Source of the DNA: Takakia lepidozioides
Taxonomy: Eukaryota > Streptophyta > Takakiopsida > Takakiales > Takakiaceae
NCBI GenBank assembly: GCA_030704615.1
Contig: CM060734.1
Coordinates: 19,966,001 to 20,030,000, forward strand
Reading direction: 5' to 3'
DNA: 64,000 nt
Made by a program: the position numbers and the translations under genes. This document shows, one piece after another, positions 54,551 to 64,000 of the stretch. Below the pieces are notes generated by a model. That model had not been told where the DNA came from. It made no database searches and was given only the letters and a program-made list of their open reading frames with translations. How positions within the stretch are numbered: the stretch's first letter is position 1; the number at the start of each line of letters is the position of its first letter.

Positions 54551-57500
54551 TTGCGAGCCGTTTGGGAGGAGGCTCTATAATATTAATGAGTTAGTGTAAG
54601 CCTCTGTATGGCTTGGAGTCGATGGATAACATTAAGTCCAATGTGAATGTTCACAATTGACGTTACATTTTGTCGCCAAAGTTACAATCTCAAAAAAAAT
54701 ATATATATATGTTTATCATCAATGTCTCCGCAGACTCATTTTTTCATGTCATGATGCCATGAAATGTTCTATGTTTGGTTTTGTATGTCATCGGTATTGG
54801 TAACTACTTTGTGCAAAAAGTTTTGCATATCTAACCTCAAATCATGGTTTAATTCATTGCATCCTCCCATTTCTTTCATGAACGTCAACTTGGCAGTGAT
54901 GTTGTTCTAAAATCACAATACTTACTTATATTTTTTCTAAAAAATGTGTGGAGGATTATTGTTGATGGTTATATTGTACATAAAATAGCCAAATAATTAT
55001 ATCTCTCTCTTTATTTCTATTATAAATTATATTTATACATATTTCTCATATTATTTCTGGACCAAACATAAGTCCAGAATTAGTTAAATTAATGTTAAAT
55101 ACTTTCTCAATTCAAATCAATTGCCTTTCAAACTTTTTCTTTGTAAACAGACCTCAAAAAGTTTTGAAAATCACATATTACAATATGTGTAGTTTGAAGA
55201 AATATACAATGAATACTAGGACTCGATTTTGTTCATATTCAATGAGATTCAAACTCTTAAAGATAAATTTAATAGATTATCTTGAATCTAAATATTTGTA
55301 TATTTATCCTTATCTGTCAAAAGAAATTCTCTAGAGACCCTCTAGAGACTATGCTTTTGCTGTAACATGTATCAAAACTTTCTCCAAGGGGTCCATGTAA
55401 GGGTTGTACATAATACGTGCATTATACAAATGGGACTTATTAGGATCATTGATGTACATAGGATGCATGCATATAAAGGGATAGGGAATATAAAATTATA
55501 ATGCATGTATGTATATAGAAGTATTGAGTGGGCAAAAGACTATAAAATTATACGTCTATGTAAGTTGATAAAAATATTTATGTGTATGGACACTTGAGAG
55601 GTTTTGAAAACCTTTGATGACGTTCATGTATCTATAGATCTAATTAGGTAACCTCCTCGACGAACTTTTAGAAATTTGAATCATCTAAGTTTCAAATATG
55701 GTGTTTGTTTTGTTTTGTTTATGTTTTTGATATCGTTGGAACGTTTCAATGAATTTAGGTACATGTTTGTCATTTCATGACAGTTAGACCTTTTGGGTGG
55801 GAGATATTGAACTTTGGATAATTTTTGTCATAGAAAAAATCCATTGGCGTTTTAATGTAGATGGTTTAGCAAAATTTTAGGAGGGATGAATCACGATAGG
55901 GGGGAAAAAAATAAAAAATCATCATCAATATCGAGCGATTCGTCCCAATCTTACTTAAATTGTTTTGAAAATATTGGAGACCGCTACTAGTGCTGGTGGT
56001 CCCCATATAACTAAATTAAGTTATTAAATAATTACTTTTAAGTATATATTTTTATTTTTATTTTTATTTAAAAAAATATATGTTTACGTGCGGCGTCCCT
56101 TATTCAGTTTACTGTCCCTATTAATTAATATATTCATGTTTGCGTTTTTTTTTTGGGCCTACGTTTGCAGAGCCCACTACTTACTAACTTAGTAAGTAAT
56201 AACTTATTAAGTAGTAAGAGGCATGGGCCTCTCCTTTATGTACCCTCTGAGGGCGGTGGGACCCTTCTAGAAGGCCCTGGGACACATGTCACCACTAGAA
56301 ACCTTCTTACCCGAATTTGGCGCCTGAACTATTCCCAATTTAATACCTCTCGCCTTCCCACCTTCTTTTTATCTATCCCCTTACACCACGGTCATTAATG
56401 CAAATCCTTGTTTAGCTTCGCTTTTTAATTCTTGGACCACTCTCTAATGCATAAACTTTGGGAGCTTATTTAGCTAATGTATCATTTGTAATTATTTTCT
56501 AGAGGTCACAGAACAAATTCTTGTATTTCTTTAGTTTATGTGACATTTGTTTTAACCTCCAATTATTTTACGTAATTTTATATAAAACTGACATGACGTG
56601 GGTCCACATCGACATCAGGTCTAACGTGATATGACATCACATCAATGTGGAACCTCAGTTTATTTTTTATCATTAACAGTTTAGTGAGACTGAGTTGTTC
56701 CTTAGTTAATCGAGATTGAAAGCACATTTGTGGAAATTGTTATTATTTTGCAAAGTCTTCAACTCCTGGTAAAAACCAGTGTTGTGCGGGTATCAGCATT
56801 TCCAGGCATGGTAGTTCTGGAGGGATGCTTTGTTTTTTGAACTCTGATACCATTCTAAGTATTGCAGAATGACAAATTTGCAAATAGTATACTGGTATAA
56901 GTATTTCCCTTAGACATGCACAATATTTGGTATCAATAGAACGGGGTTTTTTTTTAATATCAATTGAATGTCAATACGGGTATCAATATTTTATTTTTTA
57001 ATAATACAAGGGGACGGAGGACAGAGGCCCTTAAATCATATTAATAATAAAAGGCCAAAGCTAGGAAACACATAGAAAAGTTCAGCAAAAAACAAGGAAT
57101 AAATAACCCTGTAGAGGCCATGAAGGCAGTACAACATGGATACCACCCGCAACCAAGGAAGAAGAGAAGAGCACAACAACAGAAGGGCCAATACCAGGGT
57201 CACCATAGCCCACAGACAAAAGACCAACAAAAAGCAGGGCAAAGCACCACAAGGCAGAACTTAGGGGAAGGACAAGAAAAATAAGAATAGAGTTTAGATC
57301 GCGGAGCTCCAAAATTGAAATGGTCATTTGAACTATTCAAATGGCTCATTCCAATATTCAAATGGCGGCGTCACCCCATTGTGTGCCTTTAGTGTTTGCA
57401 ATACCCTACCCAGGATGCACAACCATATCTCCAGCGATCCGTGCCTGTAGTATGAATATTAGGCTCCCATAGCTGCACAATAATGGTAACAACCTGATAT

Positions 57501-59979
57501 GAAAATGGGAGCCCCAAACCGTAATCCATGGTATGCCCTGGGTATTCGACCTACCACCTACCCGACTGGTAGGTTCTCGAAGAACCTGCTAATACCTACT
57601 ATTGATACCCGGGAAGACCCACAATACCAGTACGACACTGGTACAAACACTTCATAGGTGTACTACAAACCGATCAAACCGATCAAGGTCCCAGCAATGT
57701 ACTGAACAATTTCCAACAACAAATGTCAAAATTAAAATAGTCAAACAACGGATATTCATCAACATGAGCTTCTACTAGTGTAACCATTTTTACACATCAT
57801 GAATGATTTGCAAAAAGACCAATTTGATTAGTATGCCCAAAAAATTTGATGGGACGATATCGAAGTATCGCAGATTCATTCAACAAATATGATTGTTTTT
57901 CCGGAATGTTACAATTACTCCACAACGTTGAAATTATTCACATTGGATTCATAGGGCCTGAGCATCCTTCTACTTGACATTATTTTATCTTATTTTGCAC
58001 CTTTATTACAGAAAAATACGCACTTGCTAAACAATTTTGAAGTATTCTTGTCAAAACTAAATGTCTGAAATCCAATGTTAGAGCAAAGACAAGGTACAAA
58101 ACAATTAGCATACATATTGTGAAACTGTTAATCACCTGAAACGAGGTTTTATGCCCAACGCTCGACCTGTTGTGGGTTTGAGATCAATGATAGTTCCGCC
58201 TTCTCCCATTTGAAATATACCCCTATACATCTACACAACTTAGTTATTGGTTTAGACTTCAAGAGACACTTCTTAAATGGTAGTAAATAAGAGACACTAC
58301 ACAATTGGACTAGAGTCAATTTGATAGTCATGAGTTGCTTATAAATAGTTATTTATCTCAAACTTAAAACTGATTGTTCTATAAATAATTATAACTTTAC
58401 TTGGTAGCAAAAGTCTACTTTTAAGTAGCCGGGACAGACTATCAAAAGACATTCTCACCGGTCGCCAAAATGACCTCTATCACAACATTATGGCAATTAC
58501 AGCAAAGAGAGACTTGGAGTTACATGACCAAAAATGTTGTAGCTGTGTTTTTGAAAATACACATGCCTATGTATATGCTGCACTTTTGTACTAAGTATCT
58601 GTTTCGACTAATTGAGGGAAATAAGAGGTGGACATCACTTGGAGCCTGGAGGCACAAGAAAAATTTAGACTCCAATGTCAACTAAGCCCAGTACATGTCA
58701 CAAGAGGTCTTCTTAAGAGCAGCAATCTTTTTAGGGTCAAAATGCCTTACCCTCCTGTCATTGAAGAATTGCCTCCAAGCTACACTCAATGCAAATATTG
58801 TTGGACCACCTTGGTCTATAATGATAGAATCCACCATCTCATGCTCACCAAGATTATACTTTGGGATAATCCCAAAGGGGGATATACATAATTGTCCGTT
58901 TTGCACCACATGAAGTGGTTGCAAAAGTCTTTTACTTCCTCCCTTTGTTCCACCTGCACCAATTTGACATAACATATAAACTCATTAGTTCATAGTTTAC
59001 AATGATATTTGTGGTTCTATACAAACAGCCATGTTCAATGGCTAATTGAAAGATAATGTAAAAATTCTCCTTAGGGCCATGGAGTGCCTGTGTGTGAGAA
59101 AGAAAGAAAGCTAGAAAGAAATTTATAACGTCTAGAGAGTCAGAAAGAGAGAGACGTTCAGAATGAAAGAACTTCTAGGGATTACAACAATCTTACATTA
59201 CAATTAATTGCAACATTCAGTGGTAGTGATGTGGAAAGAGTGGTTGAGACAAAGATGTGAAGCCTACAAGGAAAAGCATGTCTTACTTTTGTTTACGCTG
59301 TTGCATTTTGACAACGTGTATGCAATTTTGATAGGAACAAAAAAAAAACCTCATCAATCAGTTCCGAACCAGTTTAAAATAGGATGTCTATCGAAAACTA
59401 TGACAGATCTTACGCATGTGTGTAGACCTGGGGGGGTGCACTTTTTATAAAATGTGCATATCACGTGCATTCACCTAATAAAAAAAACCCCCTGTATACG
59501 GGTCCTTGGATAATTTATACCCCCCTCTGTACATACTTTTTGAGGATTATAAAACCCTCTATTGTACATATATAAAAATTTACAATTTTTAAAAAGTACC
59601 CCCTTCTATATGTATATTCTCCTTTTCAATCATTAAAAAATCTCTCAAATACGTATATGTATGTTTTTACATTATATCAAGTTTATTCATTTAGAAACAG
59701 AATAAAATACAATAAATTAATTAAAAAAAATTGCCCTTGATAAGATTGTCAAAGACTTTCTTCTCATTGTAATTGTGTTTCCCTCCAATGACAATGTCAC
59801 CATGCACCTCTTCCCCCTTTTCCAGGTCTGCCCAACAGTACTCCATTTGCATGGACTCTATGCACCAACTTTCTGAATCTTAAGGGTGAGCCAAAGCTCA
59901 GCCCTTAAATCACCCTCTCTGCACTAGACTTAATTCAAACTCAGGGGAGGGAACCCGACCTTTGCTCCATCACTATGCT
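54551..59979. other. AT-rich intergenic region
   Basis: Mostly AT-rich with no recognised gene. A near-palindromic stretch lies at about 56172-56220 (ACTTACTAACTTAGTAAGTAATAA). A minus-strand frame of 97 codons at 58682-58975 (FALSVAWRQFFNDRRVRHFD) was not recognised. 59.4-59.7 kb is low complexity. Confidence 0.4.
56985..57330 (-). mobile_element. LINE 3' end fragment
   Basis: The minus strand reads CATGGCCTCTACAGGGTTAT, TTATTCCTTG, then TTATTAATATGATTTAAGGG and CCTCTGTCC before an A-rich end. Same architecture as the other LINE tails in the window. Confidence 0.68.
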
Positions 59980-60480
59980 CCATGACACCACATTGCATAC
60001 ACAGCCCCTTAGCTGCCCATCACTCCTTTGCATCTTACATATACCCACATTTGACATACATGTCCGCCAGGGCAGCTTTCATAATGACATCTGATACAAT
60101 CGCTACAGCTTTGACGATGCCACCGTGGACCTCTTCTCCAATCTCCAGGGCTGCCAAGCTTGTACATGTGCTCAGAGGTCTCCAAAGCCTCCCTCCGCTG
60201 CCCTTGTAGCGCTTATAGCATGCCACTATCATGCTCTATGACACCACATTCCGTTCAGCCATATTGCCCGACACCCCCTTTAATGCATCCTTCATGCACC
60301 CGCATTTGGCATACATGTCCACCACGGCACTGGTCAGATTGACATCTGATACAATCCCAGCTTTGATGATGCCACCATATACCTCTTCCTCATTTTCCAG
60401 GGCTGCCAGGATCGCACACGCATTGCAAACACAAACGAATGTGACTGGCCTGGGGAAGAATACCAAATCATGGTACTAAC
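59980..60480 (-). pseudogene. PPR (PLS-type) relic
   Basis: Minus-strand frames read FVCVCNACAILAALENEEEV, IVSDVNLTSAVVDMYAKCGC and, further on, STCTSLAALEIGEEVHGGIV with ADMYVKCGYM. These are the F.C.L.ACA.L.AL..G..VH and L.DMYAKCG signatures of plant PPR proteins, which edit or process organellar RNA. Stops and frame breaks separate the pieces and the upstream part is missing. Confidence 0.7.
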
Positions 60481-60939
60481 AGGAGGCAAGAGCCCGCATT
60501 TCCAGGATGGACAAACTTCTTCACATCGTACCTTAAGAAAACACCACACCTTGCGACTGCAGTTGTCCCACCATCGTGAAGGATCTTTAAAAAACTTTTG
60601 CCAGCTCTGCTCCGTGCTGCAAATTCAGGGGCGCCGAGTGTGATGAGAGGGAAAAACAGGCTGAAATAGGTCGAAGAAGAAGGTGCCCTCACCACATTGT
60701 TCTTGACCTTGTGTTGTGACCCATGGAGGATTTGACCTCCCATCAATCCCAAAAGGATCTCTTATGTGCGCTGTTGATGGCTGTGATCAGGTAATGTCGG
60801 ATTGGTCTTTGAGAACCACCACGGTGCAACTGAGCAAGCAGAGATTGAAACACGGCCTGCTAAGACCAAGCTGACCCTCCCAAGAACCTTGTAAACATCA
60901 GGAAGAATACCATGCCCTGCGGTCGACCACCCACCCACG

Positions 60940-61110
60940 AACGCGGGAGAGGAGGGGAGAGAGAGGAAAGGAGAGGAGGGAAAGGAGAAAGCCCGCGGGA
61001 CGGAAGGCGAACGCGGGAGAGGAGGGGAGAGGAGAGGAAAGGAGAGGAAGGAAAGGAGAAAGCCCGCGGGAGGGAAGGCGAACGCGGGAGAGGAGGGGAG
61101 AGGAGAGGAG
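60940..61110. repeat. GA-rich minisatellite
   Basis: About two and a half units of roughly 70 bp with GCGAACGCGGGAGAGGAGGG and GAAAGCCCGCGGGA. One strand is almost pure purine between the GC-rich markers. Confidence 0.85.
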
Positions 61111-61134
61111 GGAAAAGAGAGAGCAAAAAAAAAT

Positions 61135-61200
61135 GATATCGCGATTTGATCCCGCCGTGCATCGCGGCCTAAACGATGTCCTTACCACTAGACTACCCTT
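61135..61200 (-). repeat. tRNA-like SINE head
   Basis: The minus strand has GGTAGTCTAGTGGTAAGGAC with an A-box-like TAGTCTAGTGG (61195-61185) and a weak B-box GGGATCAAATC (61153-61143). Stems do not close into a cloverleaf, so a SINE remnant is more likely than a tRNA gene. Confidence 0.4.
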
Positions 61201-61615
61201 TAAAATTCAACAACCCCCTCCTGCAACAGTATATTTAACGTGTTTTAAACCCCCCTATTTATGTATAATGTTGTACATGGGGGGTTTAAACACTACAACA
61301 CACCCTATGTAATTTCGACGATTTTGTTTAACGTTGGCGTTGACTGTTGTCACTTTCGACTGTTCCAACCATTTTTCAGTCAAAATTTATATTAAAATAT
61401 TTGAGGTGCTAGACAACCGCGAAAATTTTGACTGTAGTGAGAAACTTTGACTACCTAAAATGAGCTGACTGAGACAACCAGTTAAGTAATGGCAAGTGTA
61501 ATCACAATATATAAATTATATAGCAATATATATGTGGATAATAAGAAGTAAAACAACTTAACTACGTTTTAACTGTCCCAGCTCATTAATAGTAAACTAA
61601 TCGTGTGCTGGTTAA

Positions 61616-62045
61616 GGTTAGTGAAACAAAACAACTAAATTATCTGAACGAATGATAAAAAAAAACGCCTTGCTGGCAGCTATTGGATGACCGTAGGAAA
61701 GGTTAGTGAAACAAGACAACTAAATTATCTGAACGAATGATAAAAAAAAACGCCTTGCTGGCAGCTATTGGATGACCGTATGAAAGATTAGTGAAACAAG
61801 ACAACTGAATTATGTGAACGAATGATAAACAAACGCCTTGCTGGCAGCTATTGGATGAACGTATGAAAGGTTAGTGAAACAAAACAACTGAACTATCTGA
61901 ACGAATGATAAACAAACGTCTTGCTGGCAGCTATTGGATGAACGTATGAAATATAATTTTTGTGCACTGGATGAACGTATGAATGAACGATAAATCAAAC
62001 GCCTTGCTGGCAACTATTGGATGAACATAGGAACGAATGATAATG
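61616..62045. repeat. Minisatellite, four ~83-85 bp units plus a diverged remnant
   Basis: Units start at 61616, 61701, 61786 and 61869 with GGTTAGTGAAACAA-ACAACT and contain GCCTTGCTGGCAGCTATTGG. From about 61951 the copy is partial and shuffled. Confidence 0.9.
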
Positions 62046-62099
62046 AAAACGCTGAGCTCTGCCTAGGCCCCTTCTACCCAAGAAACCTATTACAGCACC

Positions 62100-62540
62100 A
62101 ATAATTATGCATAATGTCAAACACGCCCTTTGTAACCTTCATGCTGCCGCATTTTGCATACAGGTCCATGAGAGCAGTGTTCAGAATGACATTAGGTACA
62201 AATCCAGCTTTGCACACAAACATGATGTGGTTGCACTTCACCCCTTCCCCAATCATTTGCTCATATGTTTCCAAGGCTTCTGTCCCGCGCCCATGTTGAG
62301 CATATCCTGCAAGCATGGCGTTCCACAACTCCAAATCTCGTTGAGCCATATTGTTTAACACTCCCACATTTGGCATACATGTCCACGAGGGTATTGTTCA
62401 TAATCACATCTGGTACAATTCCATCTTTGGTGATGCAACCATGCACCTCTTTGCCCTTTTCCAGGGCTGCCAGGCTTCGACACGAACTGCAAACGCACAC
62501 AAACATGATGTGCTCGGGCTTCACCCCTGCCCCCATCAAT
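62100..62540 (-). pseudogene. PPR (PLS-type) relic
   Basis: Minus-strand pieces read HIMFVCVCSSCRSLAALEKG, NNTLVDMYAKCGSV, then in another frame DLELWNAMLAGYAQHGRGTE, EALETYEQMIGEGVK and ALMDLYAKCGSMK. The order fits consecutive PPR repeats with one frameshift and a deletion of about 20 residues after HIMFVC. Possibly part of the same original gene as 59980-60480. Confidence 0.75.
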
Positions 62541-62757
62541 TGCTCTCTCTCAGCTGCCTAGTAGAATATGCATATGAAAAACTTTTAAAGATACCATGTA
62601 CTAACCAGCACTTTCTTGCTTCCACTATCTTGAATATTCCACCCCTGCCCCCATCAATTGCTCTCTCTCAGCTGCTTAGAATATGCATATGAAAAACTTT
62701 TAAAGATACCATGTACTAACCAGCACTTTCTTGCTTCCACTGTCTTGAATATTCCAT
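62522..62757. repeat. 118-bp tandem duplication
   Basis: CACCCCTGCCCCCATCAATT starts at 62522 and 62640 and the copies match to TCTTGAATATTCCA, differing by a 3-4 base indel and a substitution. The first copy overlaps the PPR relic edge. Confidence 0.9.
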
Positions 62758-62955
62758 TCATTTAGATCCGGCTAAAGTGCCTCGTAAGCAGCTGGAAAGT
62801 AACTTCAAGCTCCCTTTCTCAAGCAGCACTTTCAACATTTTGACTAGATCCGCTTGCATGCATACAGTGCTTGGTAATTCCATGACCAATCCTAATGGGA
62901 TGTAGAGATTCCGAAGCCCCCCTCCCCTGACTTATGGAAACAAGCTATCTTCAAC

Positions 62956-64000
62956 TCACAAAAGATCTGCAACATTTGAAGGCAGCTCCTTGATAACAAT
63001 GTTGTAGAACCTTGGAGGTCTTGGAGCATGCGCTCATCACCCTTTGTGACAAAATTAATGGCCACACCCTTGTGCCCAAAACGCCCACTGCGGCCAATAC
63101 GGTGGAGATACTTCTCCGGCTGGGTGGGCAAGTCATAGTTAATGACCAGGGACACCTGCTGGACATCAATACCGCGTGTCAGCAGATCAGTTGTAATTAG
63201 GACTCGGTCCAGGATCTGAATCGGAACTCCATGATGATGTCCCGGGTAATCTGGTCCAGATCTCCATGTGCGGCTGAGACAGTGTGGTCACGGGATGCAC
63301 TCATCATTAACACAAAAACAGACAGTGAGCACTTCATAAACAATTATACGAAGGATCTAAATCTGTGTGTAACTCATCTGCAACTAAAACATTGGTGAAG
63401 AAGCAGTGTTCTCTTGGAAGCCTCTAGAAACGACCATCGACATGTAAAGATCAACATATCGCGCATCAAGTATCAGTAAGCCAGTCAACTTTCCGATGGG
63501 TGTTGATGAAGATAACACTCTGGGTAATTGCCAGCGTCCCATACAAATCACACAAAGTGTCAAGCTTCCATTTCTCACGGTCCACATTGACATAGAACTG
63601 CTTGATACCCTCATGGGTGAGCTCATCCCTTTTCACCAGGATTTTCATTGCCTTGTTCATGAATTTTCTGGTGATCTCCAGGGTTGCTGGTGGCATTGTA
63701 GCCGAGAACACACCCACTTGCAGCTTTTGTGGAAGAAGCTGGAAGCTCATGTCATAAATTTGTAGAGAAAACAAAGAGGCACATCGACATTACTTGCTAC
63801 TGAGCCGCACTGAATATGAGATACTCTGAAGAACGGGCGAGGCTAAGCAATGAAAACATACTAATATTAGATTCAGTTGAAAGAAAGGCTCTTACTGTTT
63901 GAGGTCACAAAAACACCTCAAAGAGAGGGGAAAAGAAGACGAACTAACCTGATCGTTGAATCCATGAGAGAGCATCTCATCAGCTTCATGCAGCACAAAG
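62956..64000 (-). pseudogene. eIF4A (DEAD-box helicase) pseudogene, intron-containing, partial
   Basis: Exon pieces on the minus strand: 64000-63949 (FVLHEADEMLSHGFNDQ, donor GTTAGT), 63759 to about 63475 ([40 protein letters not shown]) and about 63280-62956 ([49 protein letters not shown]). The order and [12 protein letters not shown] block fit eIF4A-1/2 rather than eIF4A-III. Decay is clear: DEAD reads HEAD, the acceptor before exon 2 is CTACAA rather than CAG, frame is lost after EFRFRS and again after MLQDLQ near 63013, and no donor follows VDWLT. Introns are kept, so it is a duplicated rather than a processed copy. The N-terminal half lies beyond the window. Confidence 0.85.

Noticed and set aside
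58682-58975. A 97-residue minus-strand gene
   Set aside because: No recognised motif, no splice context, and AT-rich surroundings; kept only as a mention under the intergenic entry.
60860-61188. Minus-strand frames rich in Leu/Ser/Pro
   Set aside because: Translation of the GA-rich minisatellite in two overlapping registers.
61135-61200. A tRNA gene
   Set aside because: A-box and B-box are only approximate and the stems do not pair into a cloverleaf.
61616-62045. CRISPR-like regular repeats
   Set aside because: Units are contiguous 83-85 bp tandem copies without unique spacers and the genome is a plant's.

Overview
The window is nuclear DNA of a land plant. The evidence is multi-exon genes with GT-AG introns, plant-type protein families (PI4K-beta, BTR1-like KH protein, GH9 endoglucanase, PLS-type PPR relics, plant-style B-box) and abundant LINEs, SINEs and TIR elements. 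Long introns and the LINE/SINE load would suit a seed-free vascular plant such as a fern or lycophyte, but the species is not determined. No CRISPR, operon or organelle gene block was seen.

Layout. 1-171 (-) is the first coding exon of a GH9 endo-glucanase leaving the left edge. 1834-11552 (-) is a complete 16-exon phosphatidylinositol 4-kinase beta gene whose second intron has collected 3' ends of a LINE. 11.6-19.2 kb is non-coding: a G-rich ~50-bp minisatellite, a tRNA-derived SINE, and a TIR element packed with GGGCCCA motifs. 19174-25885 (+) is a complete 8-exon, three-KH-domain RNA-binding protein of the BTR1/PCBP type. 26-32.5 kb holds a palindrome, a minisatellite and a zf-RVT LINE fragment. 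32511-34365 (+) is a 3-exon B-box zinc-finger gene.

35.8-44 kb is a retrotransposon nest. A degraded minus-strand LINE of one family with a triplicated segment lies beside an older minus-strand LINE of another family. The older copy was split by a plus-strand 4,842-bp relative (37985-42826) flanked by a 14-bp target-site duplication. A 46-bp LINE tail with a 15-bp duplication sits in the same host copy. 44229-47972 (+) is a multi-exon helical, TPR-like gene of unknown role. One of its introns contains a frame-compatible 273-bp exon of the TACO1/YebC family. A 243-bp TIR element with TAA duplications follows.

49.9-54.6 kb (+) carries three consecutive FCP1/NIF-type (HAD phosphatase-like) modules, each with altered catalytic motifs and at least one with a stop codon. 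54.6-62.9 kb is AT-rich and repeat-laden, with broken PPR relics and three minisatellite or duplication arrays. The right edge (62956-64000, -) is a decayed, still intron-containing eIF4A copy whose DEAD box reads HEAD.

The genes do not form a pathway. PI4K-beta acts in Golgi/post-Golgi phosphoinositide synthesis, the KH protein in RNA binding and the GH9 enzyme in the cell wall. Gene models were built by hand from protein similarity recalled from known families plus splice-site and phase matching. Intergenic calls are less certain.
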